NCBI GenBank assembly: GCA_015060115.1
Contig: SUZB01000001.1
Span: forward strand, 62,001 to 126,000
Length of the DNA stretch: 64,000 nucleotides
Source of the DNA: Rikenellaceae bacterium
GTDB taxonomy: Bacteria; Bacteroidota; Bacteroidia; Bacteroidales; Rikenellaceae
Direction: 5' to 3'
Shown here in pieces: positions 38,890 to 49,175 of this stretch (position 1 is the first letter of the stretch; each line of letters begins with the position of its first letter). The translations under genes and the position numbers were made by a program. The notes under the pieces are model-generated. The model did no database searches. It saw only the letters and a program-made list of their open reading frames with translations, and was not told the origin of the DNA.

Positions 38890-39210
38890 ATACTCCAAGA
38901 CCACCTGCGCCTCTCTTATAAGTGCCATCAGTCGGTCGTAGGATATGATGCCGGTAATGCGATTTATAAGTTCGCTTCGTGTGAAGAGTAGGAGCGAGGG
39001 TATCGCCACTATGTTGTAGCGACGGATAAGTTCACGATGTTCGCGTTCTATGGTGTTTAGCTTGATGATGGTGCAGATATGGCTCATCGTGAGTGCCAAA
39101 CGCTCTAATGCCGGGTCTATGGCGCGACAAGGACCGCACCAAGGCTGAAAGAAATCGACAAGCGTAAGTCGGTCGGTGGCGATGATATTCTCGAAATCTG
39201 TAATCTTCAT
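38887..39210 (-). CDS. Thioredoxin family protein
   Basis: 107 aa; LVDFFQPWCGPCRAIDPALERLA; CGPC active site, VAIPSLLLF cis-Pro. Confidence 0.92.
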   Translation of the reverse strand: MKITDFENIIATDRLTLVDFFQPWCGPCRAIDPALERLALTMSHICTIIKLNTIEREHRELIRRYNIVAIPSLLLFTRSELINRITGIISYDRLMALIREAQVVLEY

Positions 39211-39272
39211 GGTGCTCTTTTTGGGTTATAACCGCAAAATCCAAGCCACGAAGAGAGTGTAAAGATAAAAGT

Positions 39273-39311
39273 GAGAGCAAAGACTGCGGTGTCTTTGCTC
39301 TCTCCTTTTTT
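39273..39311. terminator. Hairpin terminator
   Basis: GAGAGCAAAGAC-tgcggt-GTCTTTGCTCTC ctccTTTTTTT. Confidence 0.7.
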
Positions 39312-39500
39312 TAGTTGTTAGTTATTAGTTGTTAGAGGCGCTCGTTCCGAGCGCAGAGATTTTTAAGACCATTAGGATTTTAGGATTTTTTTAGGACCTT
39401 AAGACCTTACGAGGTCGAGCATCACAAAGTCCTACTTGTCCTATAGTCTTACTTGTCTTACTTGTCCTAAAACTCTCTAAAAACTAACAACTAACAACTC
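39312..39500 (-). repeat. Family A fold-back element, copy 10 (core 39408..39423 -, variant)
   Basis: TACGAGGTCGAGCATC. Confidence 0.8.
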
Positions 39501-39506
39501 TCTTTG

Positions 39507-40670
39507 CTATTGCTGTTTGGGTGCGAAGTACTTGATATCCTCAAGTCGAGCTGCGATGCTATTTCTAAATGTGTCAGCCATCTTATTTAGTCCCTCGCTT
39601 GTGCGCCAACCTGTAGGCTTGCGGTGGTGGCTACAGAACTTATACCATATAATGCGTAGTGTTTTACGGCCATCAAATAGATGGTATAACAGCTCAAGAA
39701 TGAGTATCACAGAGCGTATAAACAATGAGATTGTATTCTTGATTACGCGAAGTGGATTGCGACTGAAGAAACGGTGAGGCTTGTGAAACTCGATAAATGA
39801 GGCAATATCCTTTTCACTCCACTCCATTGGAATCTTGACATTCTGAAGCTCAGGATATTTGTTTAGGTCTATGTTCTGGTAATTGGTGTAGCTATCGACA
39901 TAGTAGTTGCCCACACGCTCCTCCATAGTGCCATAACCCATTCGTATCTGCATTATCCATAACTTTTTGATACAGTTGTGCATGCGAGTATGAAGTTCAC
40001 TAATGTCGTTATCCAAAATTTCGTTGCCGTATATTACCGAGGCCTCGCTAAAGTGCTTATCTGCCAACTCTGACATTATGTTGAAGTTGCGCATATAAAG
40101 GCTTACTTCGTGTATGGCGTCGTAGTTGTCGGCACTGATTGTGAAACGGCCTAACTCTAAATCAGAGTCGAGTATTGCAAAGCGGGCAAAGGTGCCCTCC
40201 TCAGGGCGTTTGTTCTCTCGCATCTTGATGCGTATACCCTCCAATATGGCGAGGTTGATGATAAAGTGTCGGATAAGGTCTACAATAATCATCTTCTGGC
40301 ACTCGCGACTGACACGACCTTTGTATATATTGCGTAGCAACTCCACAAAGCCAAGTATTGTAACCAGTGATGCGAATATGGTAATAATTGATACGATGCT
40401 TGCCGTTATCGAGCCCCAGCCATCAAAACTTGTATCTACATAGTCCCTCTCGCCATCATTCTTTATCATATCCGATGTGGCGGTGTCGATAAGTAACCTT
40501 TGTTTCTCCTCGGTGTTAAGCTTGCAGGTGTGCTTCGTCTCATTTGTTATGGGATCTACTTCGCAACCACACTGCTCCTCTTGTATTGCTATAGGCTCTG
40601 TTGCAAGGCTCTGGGCGTTGCCAAAAAACAGCGCCAAGGATATTAATAGGGTGTAGTATAGTATCTTCAT
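39507..40670 (-). CDS. Hypothetical membrane protein
   Basis: 387 aa; signal peptide, Cys-rich N-terminal segment EEQCGCEVDPITNETKHTCKL, internal TM segment ITASIVSIITIFASLVTILGF. Confidence 0.6.
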   Translation of the reverse strand: MKILYYTLLISLALFFGNAQSLATEPIAIQEEQCGCEVDPITNETKHTCKLNTEEKQRLLIDTATSDMIKNDGERDYVDTSFDGWGSITASIVSIITIFASLVTILGFVELLRNIYKGRVSRECQKMIIVDLIRHFIINLAILEGIRIKMRENKRPEEGTFARFAILDSDLELGRFTISADNYDAIHEVSLYMRNFNIMSELADKHFSEASVIYGNEILDNDISELHTRMHNCIKKLWIMQIRMGYGTMEERVGNYYVDSYTNYQNIDLNKYPELQNVKIPMEWSEKDIASFIEFHKPHRFFSRNPLRVIKNTISLFIRSVILILELLYHLFDGRKTLRIIWYKFCSHHRKPTGWRTSEGLNKMADTFRNSIAARLEDIKYFAPKQQ

Positions 40671-40856
40671 AATCTCTTTTGGGTTATAGCGAGAGTAAAC
40701 AGTGCTCTCAAAAGTATCTTTGTTTATTAGTTGATGCTCAGTAAGGTAGTGAAAATTCTCTCGGTGGCAGGACTATTCATCGCCTAATAAACCTCAAAAT
40801 CCATCGTTGCACTCAGCGTGAAATTCTAACAACTAAAAACTAACAACTAACAACTC

Positions 40857-42212
40857 TTAAAACAGCGCCTTTGGCAGTTGGTCGATAGATGATATATAGA
40901 CCACCTCGATGCCCTTGGGTGCTTTGACTTTCTTCTGTATAAAGCTCGATACCACGATGCGCTTAAAGCCTAAGCGTGCTGCCTCAGCTATGCGTTGCTC
41001 GGTGCGTGGTGCAGGGCGCACCTCGCCAGATAAGCCTATCTCGCCGGCACAGCAGACACCCTCCAAAAGTGGCCTGTCGTAGTACGATGATATGATAGCG
41101 CCAACAACGGCAAGGTCGATGCCCGTATCCGAAATCTTGAAGCCTCCCGCAAAGTTGAGGAATACATCTTTCTGGAACATCTTCATTCCTATGCGCTTCT
41201 CCAAGACGGCAAGCAACATATTCAGTCTGCGCTGGTCGAAGCCCATCGACGAGCGCTGAGGTGTGCCGTATGCAGCACCGCTAACCAGTGCCTGAACCTC
41301 GATAAGATAGGGGCGGAGACCATCTACCACAGCACCTACCGAGATGCCTGCCAATGGCTCGTCGTAGTGCGAAAGGAGGATTTCCGAAGGGTTGTCCACC
41401 TCCTTTAGGCCCGACTCCAACATCTCGAAGACGCCAATCTCGAAGGTTGCACCAAAGCGGTTCTTGATGCCTCGCAGGATGCGGTAGTTATTGTTGCTGT
41501 CGCCCTCGAACTGAAGCACCACATCTACGATATGCTCCAAAATCTTGGGGCCTGCAATGGTGCCCTCCTTGGTGATATGGCCGATAATAAATATAGATAT
41601 GCCGAGCATCTTCGCAACTTTCAACAGCGCTGCGGTACACTCCCTAATCTGCGTTACGCTACCTGCCGATGATTCGACAAGGTCGGTAGACATCGTCTGA
41701 ATGGAGTCGATGATGACCATATCGGGGCGCAACGACTCAATCTCGGCGATGATATTCTCAAGGAGTGTCTCGGTAAATACCGTGCACTCCATATTGTTGA
41801 TGCCAAGGCGCTTAGCTCGCATCTTAATCTGCTCGGCAGACTCCTCGCCCGATACATAGAGTGTTCTGAGATTGTTATCCGTAAGGGCGAGTTGCAACGA
41901 TAGGGTAGACTTGCCAATGCCCGGCTCGCCACCCAACAAAATCAGCGAACCCGGCACAATGCCACCACCCAGCACACGGTTGAGCTCCTTGTTGCCTGTG
42001 TCGATGCGGCGTGTCTGGTTCTCGGCAATGTCCTGCACCTTGCACGCCTCGGCACGCGGCACAGATACCACGCGGGCGGGCGATGAGCTCTCCTTGGCCA
42101 CCGTATGCTCCGCTATGGTGTTCCACGCGCCACACGCAGGGCACTTACCTAACCACTTGGGGGTCTCGTAGCCGCAGTCGGTGCAGAAATATACCTTCTT
42201 GAGTTTTGCCAT
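40857..42212 (-). CDS. radA: DNA repair protein RadA
   Basis: 451 aa; zinc finger CTDCGYETPKWLGKCPACGAWNT; GGEPGIGKSTLSLQLA; KNRFG motif. Confidence 0.97.
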   Translation of the reverse strand: MAKLKKVYFCTDCGYETPKWLGKCPACGAWNTIAEHTVAKESSSPARVVSVPRAEACKVQDIAENQTRRIDTGNKELNRVLGGGIVPGSLILLGGEPGIGKSTLSLQLALTDNNLRTLYVSGEESAEQIKMRAKRLGINNMECTVFTETLLENIIAEIESLRPDMVIIDSIQTMSTDLVESSAGSVTQIRECTAALLKVAKMLGISIFIIGHITKEGTIAGPKILEHIVDVVLQFEGDSNNNYRILRGIKNRFGATFEIGVFEMLESGLKEVDNPSEILLSHYDEPLAGISVGAVVDGLRPYLIEVQALVSGAAYGTPQRSSMGFDQRRLNMLLAVLEKRIGMKMFQKDVFLNFAGGFKISDTGIDLAVVGAIISSYYDRPLLEGVCCAGEIGLSGEVRPAPRTEQRIAEAARLGFKRIVVSSFIQKKVKAPKGIEVVYISSIDQLPKALF

Positions 42213-42221
42213 CGTCTATCG

Positions 42222-43547
42222 CTATTTGAATAATCTCACAATGTCGCTACCGTTGGCGTAGATAAGCAGGGCGAGAAGTAGGAAGAGGCCGATATACTGC
42301 ATCACCTCCAAGAACTTGTCGCTGGGCTTACGGCGTGTGATAATCTCCCAAAGTGTGAAGAGCGCATGACCGCCATCGAGGCCTGGGATAGGCAAGAGGT
42401 TCATCACAGCAAGCATAATCGAGAGTAGCGCTGTGAGATTCCAGAATGCCATCCAGTTCCACTCGCCGGGGAAGATGTTGCCAATGGCGATAAAGCCACC
42501 AACCTCCTTGTATAGCTTTGTTTCGGGGTTGAAGATTAGCTTCACCTGCTCCCAGTACGACTTAATCTCCTCTACACCACGCTTTGCGCCCGCAGGGATT
42601 GATGCCCAGAAGCCGTAGTCGTTGTGGCGGGGTAGGGTCTGGCGCACGGTGATGCCCATAAGGCCCTCGTCGCTGATGGGCACAGCCAAGGCGAGGGTAT
42701 CCACGCCACGCACAACATCTACCGATGCAGTAGTGCCACGCGCCGAGGTAAGCAGCTCGCTGTCAGCACGGAAATAGGGTGTGGCAGTGCCGTTGATAGC
42801 TATGATGCGGTCGCCCTCGGTGATGCCCGAAGCCTTGGCGCTCTCGCTCTCAACCGTGTTTACGATATATGGGATAAATTCGCGATATAGCCCCTTGTAG
42901 CCACCACTCTCGCGCATCGCAACAAGGCTCTCGAGTGAGAGGGTGAGGGTCTTGGGTTCGCCATCGCGGATAATATCCACCTTGCGCTCGCCATCGGCAA
43001 GCAGGAGCATCTGGCCTATGGTTGTTACATCGCCAATCGTCTCGCCATCAATGGCTACGATGCGGTCGCCATCTTCGAAGCCGAGACGATGACCCTCCTC
43101 GTTGAAGGCGTAGCCGTGAACCATATCGTCATTGTGGTAGTAGCTGTCGCCCCACGCATAGAGCATTGCCGAGTATATTACCATTGCCAACAGCACATTC
43201 ATCGTAACACCTGCAAGCATCACGATAAGGCGCTGCCAAGCGGGCTTTGTGCGGAACTCCCAGGGCTGAGGGTCCTGCTTCATACGCTCCAACTGCTCCT
43301 GGTCTATAGACTCGTCAATCATACCCGCAATCGAGACATAGCCACCCAAGGGTAACCAGCCGATGCCATACTCCGTGTCGCCAATCTTGCGCTTCCAGAG
43401 CGAGAACCAGGGGTTGAAGAAGATGTAGAACTTCTCGACACGAATGCCGAAGATGCGTGCAGCGATAAAGTGTCCGAACTCGTGAATAAGGACAAGTAGT
43501 GAGAGCGCTGCAAAGAACTGCACTACCTTAATAATGATAACCTCCAT
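42222..43547 (-). CDS. rseP: RIP metalloprotease RseP
   Basis: HEFGHFIAARIFGIRVEKFYIFF; PDZ domains; NLLPIPGLDGGHALF. Confidence 0.95.
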   Translation of the reverse strand: MEVIIIKVVQFFAALSLLVLIHEFGHFIAARIFGIRVEKFYIFFNPWFSLWKRKIGDTEYGIGWLPLGGYVSIAGMIDESIDQEQLERMKQDPQPWEFRTKPAWQRLIVMLAGVTMNVLLAMVIYSAMLYAWGDSYYHNDDMVHGYAFNEEGHRLGFEDGDRIVAIDGETIGDVTTIGQMLLLADGERKVDIIRDGEPKTLTLSLESLVAMRESGGYKGLYREFIPYIVNTVESESAKASGITEGDRIIAINGTATPYFRADSELLTSARGTTASVDVVRGVDTLALAVPISDEGLMGITVRQTLPRHNDYGFWASIPAGAKRGVEEIKSYWEQVKLIFNPETKLYKEVGGFIAIGNIFPGEWNWMAFWNLTALLSIMLAVMNLLPIPGLDGGHALFTLWEIITRRKPSDKFLEVMQYIGLFLLLALLIYANGSDIVRLFK

Positions 43548-43566
43548 ATATGTAACTTCTTATTTT

Positions 43567-44727
43567 TTACAATTTTAGATACTCCTTGGCCAAGGCTCTT
43601 GCCTCGAGGTTTGCTCTGTCGTAATCCTCCATCGAGGGTACGGCTGTGAACTCGGCACGCTTTAAGGCGTACTCAATAGCACCCACAATATCCGTAAAGG
43701 CGCACTTATGGGCAAGGAATGTGGCTACTGCCACCTCGTTTGAACCATTCATCGTGCAGGGTGCTGTGCCGCCACGATGTAGGCAGTCGTAGGCGATGCC
43801 CAAGGCGGGGTATTTGTCGTGGTCAACGGCCTTGAAACTCAGGGTGGGGTAGTCCAATATCGAGAACTCCTCCATCGCTATTGCCGAGCGCTCAGGGTAG
43901 AGCATAGCATAGCTAATCGGCGTGCGCATATCGGCGTTGCCAAGTTGTGCCTTTACCGAGCCATCGGTGAACTCCACCATAGAGTGCACAATCGACTGAG
44001 GGTGGATAATGACCTTGATGCGCTCAGGCTCGATGTCGAACAACCAACGCGCCTCGATAACCTCGAAACCCTTGTTTACGAGTGTTGCCGAGTCGATGGT
44101 AATTTTTGACCCCATCGACCACTGAGGGTGGCGGAGTGCCATTTCGGGTGTAACGCTCGAAAGCTCCTCCTTTGCCATATCGCGCAAAGCACCACCGCTA
44201 CAAGTTACAATCAAGTTCTTGATGCTCTGGCGCTTCTCGCCCTCCAAGCACTGCATAATCGCCGAGTGCTCCGAGTCGATAGGCAGAATATCAACCCCCA
44301 TACGGCGTGCCTCCGACATCACTATGTCGCCACCTACGACCAAGGTCTCCTTGTTGGCAAGGGCTATGCGCTTACGGCTGTGTATTGCTGCCAATGTGGG
44401 GTGCAGACCGGCATATCCCACGAGGGCATTAACCACCAAGTCGCACTCGTCGGCAGATGCCACCTCCGAGATAGCCTCGCTACCCACTAACACCTCGATG
44501 CCACTACCTGCAAGGCGTGTTTTCAGACTATTGTAGTATCGCTCATCGCCGATAACCACACGGCGGGCGTTGAACTCTACGGCTTGGCGTGCAAGCTCCT
44601 CCCAGCGGCTATGCGCCACAAGAGCATATATCGAGAAGCGGTCGGGATGGTTGCGCACAATGTCGAGCGTCTGCACACCGATAGAGCCTGTCGAGCCGAG
44701 AAGTGTTACTCTTTCGTGCTGTCTCAT
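43567..44727 (-). CDS. dxr: 1-deoxy-D-xylulose 5-phosphate reductoisomerase
   Basis: MRQHERVTLLGSTGSIGVQTLDIVR; ALANKETLVVGGDIV; LPIDSEHSAIMQCL. Confidence 0.97.
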   Translation of the reverse strand: MRQHERVTLLGSTGSIGVQTLDIVRNHPDRFSIYALVAHSRWEELARQAVEFNARRVVIGDERYYNSLKTRLAGSGIEVLVGSEAISEVASADECDLVVNALVGYAGLHPTLAAIHSRKRIALANKETLVVGGDIVMSEARRMGVDILPIDSEHSAIMQCLEGEKRQSIKNLIVTCSGGALRDMAKEELSSVTPEMALRHPQWSMGSKITIDSATLVNKGFEVIEARWLFDIEPERIKVIIHPQSIVHSMVEFTDGSVKAQLGNADMRTPISYAMLYPERSAIAMEEFSILDYPTLSFKAVDHDKYPALGIAYDCLHRGGTAPCTMNGSNEVAVATFLAHKCAFTDIVGAIEYALKRAEFTAVPSMEDYDRANLEARALAKEYLKL

Positions 44728-44729
44728 CG

Positions 44730-45575
44730 TTAGAAAAGAATATATCGTTGGGGGTCTACGGCAGCACCATTGCGCCAAAGTTCAAAGACGAGTTCGTGGC
44801 CCACCTCCTCGTCAGCGGAAAGGTTGCCGATGACCGTGCCGCTATGTACCGACTGACCCTTGCGCACAAGGCTCTCGCCAAGCTCACGATATACCGAGAT
44901 ATAGCCTCCGGCGTGCTGAAGTACGACCGTAGTAAGCGAGTTGTTGCTGGGCTCTACGCCTACCACCGTGCCACTCTCCACGGCCATCACCTCTCTCTCG
45001 CCGTCGATAGGCATAATCGCCATATCGAAGCTCGACTCTGGGGCATCAAAGGCTCGTGTTACGGTGCCTCGCACGGGGGCAGAGAACATTGCAGCCTCCG
45101 AAGCAAGGGGCTTTGTCGAGGCCAACGAGTATTCGCCAGTGAAGCTCTCCAAGGCGTTGCGCAACAGCGAGTCGGCGCGTGTGGGCAGGATGCGCGACTT
45201 GTCGTAGCGTATGGTGTCGGTCATAACGGTAGATTGCAAAGTGGGCGTGCTGCCCGACATAATCATCGCCACTGCCTCGTTGTACTCCAGCATCATGGTC
45301 ATCTCGCGCTCCAACGAGTCGATATGCAGGATGCTCTCCGTAAGGCGGTCGGTCATGCGTGCCGAGCGAGTGCGGTAGCCGGGCAGTATATCAAGAATGG
45401 GCGTGTAGGCCATCAACAACAGAAGCATCAAAAAGACGATAACGACAAAGCCCACTACACCGCTCCAAAGTCCGAGGGGTGAGAGGTTTACTCGCCAGTG
45501 CATCTCGCCACTCTCCCTCTCACGCATCGAGAGCTGGCATCGCTCCGTAAGATTATCCCAAAAATCTTTCAACAT
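44730..45575 (-). CDS. M23 family metallopeptidase
   Basis: 281 aa; APVRGTVTRAFDAPESSFDMAIMP...VESGTVVGV...VVLQHAGGYISVYRELGESLVRKGQSV; degenerate catalytic motif. Confidence 0.8.
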   Translation of the reverse strand: MLKDFWDNLTERCQLSMRERESGEMHWRVNLSPLGLWSGVVGFVVIVFLMLLLLMAYTPILDILPGYRTRSARMTDRLTESILHIDSLEREMTMMLEYNEAVAMIMSGSTPTLQSTVMTDTIRYDKSRILPTRADSLLRNALESFTGEYSLASTKPLASEAAMFSAPVRGTVTRAFDAPESSFDMAIMPIDGEREVMAVESGTVVGVEPSNNSLTTVVLQHAGGYISVYRELGESLVRKGQSVHSGTVIGNLSADEEVGHELVFELWRNGAAVDPQRYILF

Positions 45576-45700
45576 AATACTCCTATATTATATATCGTGC
45601 AAATATAACGAAAAAAAGTGGTATGCTTTGTATATTCCGCATAACTTTTTTACCTTTGTATCACTATTTGAAGATTTAGTATTATAAAACATAGACAATT

Positions 45701-46609
45701 ATGGTAAAACCTACACTTTTGGTTTTGGCAGCGGGTATGGGCTCACGCTATGGCTCGCTCAAGCAGATGGATGGCGTAGGCCCTAATGGCGAGGCTATCA
45801 TCGACTACTCGGTTTACGATGCTATCCGTGCCGGTTTTGGCAAGGTGGTATTCGTTATTCGCCACTCGTTTGCAGAGGATTTCTGCGAGGTCTTCAACAA
45901 GGAGCGCTTCGGTGGCCGTATCGAGGTGGAGTATGTCTATCAGGAGCTCGACAAGCTCCCCGAGGGCTTCTCTCTTCCTGCCGACCGTGTTAAGCCTTGG
46001 GGTACCAACCACGCTGTGATGATGGCTGCCGATGTTATCAACGAGCCCTTTGCCGTTATCAATGCCGACGACTTCTACGGCCGTGATGGCTATGCCGTTA
46101 TCGGCAAGTACCTCTCGGAGCTTGCCGGCTCGGAGGGTAAGTACTGTATGGTTGGCTACGAGGTATCCAAGACCTTGTCGGAGAATGGCACAGTGTCGCG
46201 TGGTGTCTGCACCGTAAACTCAGAGGGTAACCTCGAGGGTATGGTCGAGCGCACTAAGATTGAGCGTGTCGATGGCACTATCGTATTCCACGACCTTGGC
46301 GATCCCCAGCCTCTGGAGGAGAATACCCCTGTGTCGATGAACCTCTTTGGCTTCACTCCCGACTACTTCCGCCACTCGGAGGCCTTTTTCAAGGAGTTCC
46401 TTGCCGCCAATATCGACAACCTCAAGTCGGAGTTCTTTATCCCTCTTATGGTAAATAAGGTTATCACCGAGGGCACTGCAACAATGCGTGTATTATCAAC
46501 CACCGCTAAGTGGTTTGGCGTAACATATAAGGAGGATAAACCCCAGCTTATGGCAAAGCTCGAAGAGTTGATTGAGGCTGGTGAGTATCCCAGAGATTTG
46601 TGGAAATAG
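45701..46609 (+). CDS. Sugar-phosphate nucleotidyltransferase
   Basis: 302 aa; LLVLAAGMGSRYGSLKQMDGVGPNGEAIIDYSVYDAI; INADDFYGRDGY. Confidence 0.85.
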   Translation: MVKPTLLVLAAGMGSRYGSLKQMDGVGPNGEAIIDYSVYDAIRAGFGKVVFVIRHSFAEDFCEVFNKERFGGRIEVEYVYQELDKLPEGFSLPADRVKPWGTNHAVMMAADVINEPFAVINADDFYGRDGYAVIGKYLSELAGSEGKYCMVGYEVSKTLSENGTVSRGVCTVNSEGNLEGMVERTKIERVDGTIVFHDLGDPQPLEENTPVSMNLFGFTPDYFRHSEAFFKEFLAANIDNLKSEFFIPLMVNKVITEGTATMRVLSTTAKWFGVTYKEDKPQLMAKLEELIEAGEYPRDLWK

Positions 46610-46624
46610 TTGATTTCGTCGATG

Positions 46625-46666
46625 AAAAAATGCGAATGGGCAGAGAGGTCCATTCGCATTTTTTTT
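46625..46666 (+). terminator. Rho-independent terminator
   Basis: AAAAAATGCGAATGG-gcagagaggt-CCATTCGCATTTTTTTT. Confidence 0.85.
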
Positions 46667-46699
46667 GCACTTTCGAAAAAAAAGTATTATCTTTGTGCA

Positions 46700-46775
46700 A
46701 AACAAAGGGGTGCCTTAATTGGCTGAGATTATACCCTCGAACCTGATGCAGTTAGTACTGCCGTAGGAATTGTGG
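46700..46775 (+). promoter_or_regulatory. TPP riboswitch (THI element)
   Basis: GGGGTGCC...GGCTGAGATTATACCCTCGAACCTGATGCAGTTAGTACTGCCGTAGGAATTGT; CUGAGA and ACCUGAUGCAG-UA-UGC-CGUAGGAA hallmarks. Confidence 0.93.
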
Positions 46776-46785
46776 ATAATATCAT

Positions 46786-46825
46786 AACGCATACCCCGTA
46801 TTGGTAGGTATGCGTTTTCTTTTTT
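46786..46825 (+). terminator. Intrinsic terminator following TPP riboswitch (attenuator expression platform)
   Basis: AACGCATACC-ccgtattggta-GGTATGCGTT TTCTTTTTT just upstream of thiD. Confidence 0.85.
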
Positions 46826-46861
46826 GGACAACCCCTTTCGAGAACTCTAAATTTAGCTCTT

Positions 46862-47761
46862 ATGGAACTAAAACTGAACAACGAAGGGGGTTCACCGAAA
46901 TCCCATCTTTCACACCCATCAGCGCACCTCAGGCGCTATCCTGTGGTACTATCCATCGCTGGCTCCGACTCGTCGGGTGGCGCGGGTATTCAGGCCGACC
47001 TTAAAACATTTTCGGCACTTGGCGTATATGGCGCAACGGCAATAACTGCCATAACGGCACAAAACACCGTAGGCGTAAACTCGCAGTTGGCTATTTCGCC
47101 CGAAATGGTTTACAATCAGATTGTTGCCGTGGTGGAGGATATAGCGCCCTCGGCGATTAAGATTGGTATGCTCGCCAATAAAGAGGTTGCTACTATCGTC
47201 GCCGATGCACTCTCTCGCTACAATATCCCCACTATTCTCGACCCCGTTATGGTATCGAGCAGCGGTCATCGTCTGCTCTCGCTCGATGCTCAAGAGGTAG
47301 TCAAGGAGCGTCTATTGCCACTATCTACGCTCGTTACGCCCAATATTCCAGAGATGGAGACGCTTACGGCGATGTCGCTGACAACTGCCGAGGAGAAGCT
47401 CTCGGCAGCCCAATATCTTCTATCGCTTGGCGCTCAGGCGGTACTGCTCAAGGGTGGCCACGAAGAGGGCGACACAAAGTGCGATACCCTCTATCGGCTC
47501 GATGGCAGTAATATCACGCAATTGCACCTCTCGACACCTACCGTAGCAACAAAAAATATTCACGGTACGGGGTGTACTCTCTCTTCGGCCATCGCTGCAT
47601 TTATGGCGCGTGGCTTGGCACTAAGAGAGGCTGTGCAAGAGGCAAAAAACTATATTACGGAGGCTATTCTATCGGGTGCCGATATTGCAATAGGCAATGG
47701 CTTTGGCCCTGTAAATCATCTATTTAATCCATTACCGATGCAAGTCTATGAAGAGAGATAA
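46862..47761 (+). CDS. thiD: Hydroxymethylpyrimidine (phosphate) kinase
   Basis: VVLSIAGSDSSGGAGIQADLKTFSALGVYGATAITAITAQNT; LLKGGH; GTGCTLSSAIAA. Confidence 0.95.
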   Translation: MELKLNNEGGSPKSHLSHPSAHLRRYPVVLSIAGSDSSGGAGIQADLKTFSALGVYGATAITAITAQNTVGVNSQLAISPEMVYNQIVAVVEDIAPSAIKIGMLANKEVATIVADALSRYNIPTILDPVMVSSSGHRLLSLDAQEVVKERLLPLSTLVTPNIPEMETLTAMSLTTAEEKLSAAQYLLSLGAQAVLLKGGHEEGDTKCDTLYRLDGSNITQLHLSTPTVATKNIHGTGCTLSSAIAAFMARGLALREAVQEAKNYITEAILSGADIAIGNGFGPVNHLFNPLPMQVYEER

Positions 47762-48395
47762 TTATCGTTTGCAGTTTATCACCCACTCTTCGGATCGCTA
47801 CACCTACGCAGAGTCTGCACGCCTTGCCTTGGAGGGTGGCTGTCGCTGGGTGCAGTTGCGTATGAAGGGTACTGAGGAGTGTGATGTTGAGGCGTGCGCT
47901 CTCGCTGTTCAAGCAATGTGCAGGGAGTCGGGCGCAACATTTATTATTGATGATGATGTTCTGTTGGCAAAGCGTATAGGTGCTGATGGCGTGCATCTTG
48001 GCAAGGAGGATATGCCCGTTGCCGAGGCTCGTGCAATATTGGGCGAGGGCGCAATTATCGGTGCTACGGTAAACTCTTTTGAGGATATCGAGTGTCATAT
48101 TCAAGGCGTTCGCCCCGACTACTTCGGTTGCGGACCTTTCCGCTTTACAACGACCAAAAAGCGCCTTGCTCCAACGCTCGGAGTGGAGGGCTATCGCGAG
48201 ATTATTAGCCGTATGCGGGCCAAAAATATCGCTATCCCGCTGGTTGCGATAGGCGGTATTAAGAAGGCAGATATTCCTCTGCTCGTGGCTTCGGGCGTTG
48301 ATGGTATTGCGCTTAGCGGTAGCGTATTACGAGCCGATAATCCAGCAAAGGAAATGCAAGAAATTGTATCAATAATCAACCATTTTAATAACTAA
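47748..48395 (+). CDS. thiE: Thiamine phosphate synthase
   Basis: GGCRWVQLRMKG; FIIDDDVLLAKRIGADGVHLGKEDM; FGCGPFRFTTTKK; VAIGGIKKADI. Confidence 0.92.
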   Translation: MKRDNYRLQFITHSSDRYTYAESARLALEGGCRWVQLRMKGTEECDVEACALAVQAMCRESGATFIIDDDVLLAKRIGADGVHLGKEDMPVAEARAILGEGAIIGATVNSFEDIECHIQGVRPDYFGCGPFRFTTTKKRLAPTLGVEGYREIISRMRAKNIAIPLVAIGGIKKADIPLLVASGVDGIALSGSVLRADNPAKEMQEIVSIINHFNN

Positions 48396-48399
48396 AACT

Positions 48400-49170
48400 A
48401 TGATTGAAAGTAAAGTATCTCGCGGAATTATCTCGACATACGCCGAGAAGTTGGAGAAGAATTTGGAGCTGGATGTTGCCATTGTTGGTGGTGGCCCATC
48501 GGGTATTGTAGCGGCCTATTTCCTTGCCAAGGCGGGGTTGAAGGTGGCGCTTTTCGACCGCAAGCTATCGCCCGGAGGCGGTATGTGGGGTGGCGCTATG
48601 ATGTTCAACCAGATTGTTGTGCAGGAGGAGGCGTTGCATATCGTCGATGAGTTCGGCATCAACTACGAGAAGTACGACGATAAGCTATATGTTATGGACT
48701 CGGTTGAGAGTACCTCGGCACTGCTCTACAAGGCTGTACACGAGGGTGCTACAATCTTTAACTGCTACTCGGTTGAGGATGTGATATTTAAGAGCGATGT
48801 CGTTAGTGGCGTTGTTGTCAATTGGACACCCGTACTGCGTGAGGGTCTGCATGTAGACCCGCTAAATATTCTCGCTCGCTGTGTTGTTGATGGCACAGGC
48901 CACGATAGCGAGATGTGCTGCACCCTAGCTCGCAAAAATGGTATTAAACTCTCGACAGATACAGGCGCTGTTATCGGTGAGCGCTCGTTGGATGTTGTTG
49001 CCGGCGAGCAGGAGGTGGTAAATGGCACCAAGGAGATATACCCCGGCCTCTATGTCTGCGGTATGGCGGCATCTGCCGTAAGCGGAACACCCCGAATGGG
49101 CCCAATCTTTGGAGGTATGTTGCTTTCGGGTAAGAAGGTTGCCGACCTTATTATCGCGAAGCTAAAATAG
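48400..49170 (+). CDS. thi4: THI4-family thiazole synthase (sulfide-dependent type)
   Basis: LDVAIVGGGPSGIVAAYFLAKAGLKVALFDRKLSPGGGMWGGAMMFNQIVVQ; GTGHDSEM; GMAASAVSGTPRMGPIFGGMLLSGKKVA. Confidence 0.92.
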   Translation: MIESKVSRGIISTYAEKLEKNLELDVAIVGGGPSGIVAAYFLAKAGLKVALFDRKLSPGGGMWGGAMMFNQIVVQEEALHIVDEFGINYEKYDDKLYVMDSVESTSALLYKAVHEGATIFNCYSVEDVIFKSDVVSGVVVNWTPVLREGLHVDPLNILARCVVDGTGHDSEMCCTLARKNGIKLSTDTGAVIGERSLDVVAGEQEVVNGTKEIYPGLYVCGMAASAVSGTPRMGPIFGGMLLSGKKVADLIIAKLK

Positions 49171-49175
49171 AGAGT

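Noticed and set aside
44703-45482. 259-aa ORF on + strand
   Set aside because: Antisense to the M23 peptidase gene with clear motifs on the other strand.
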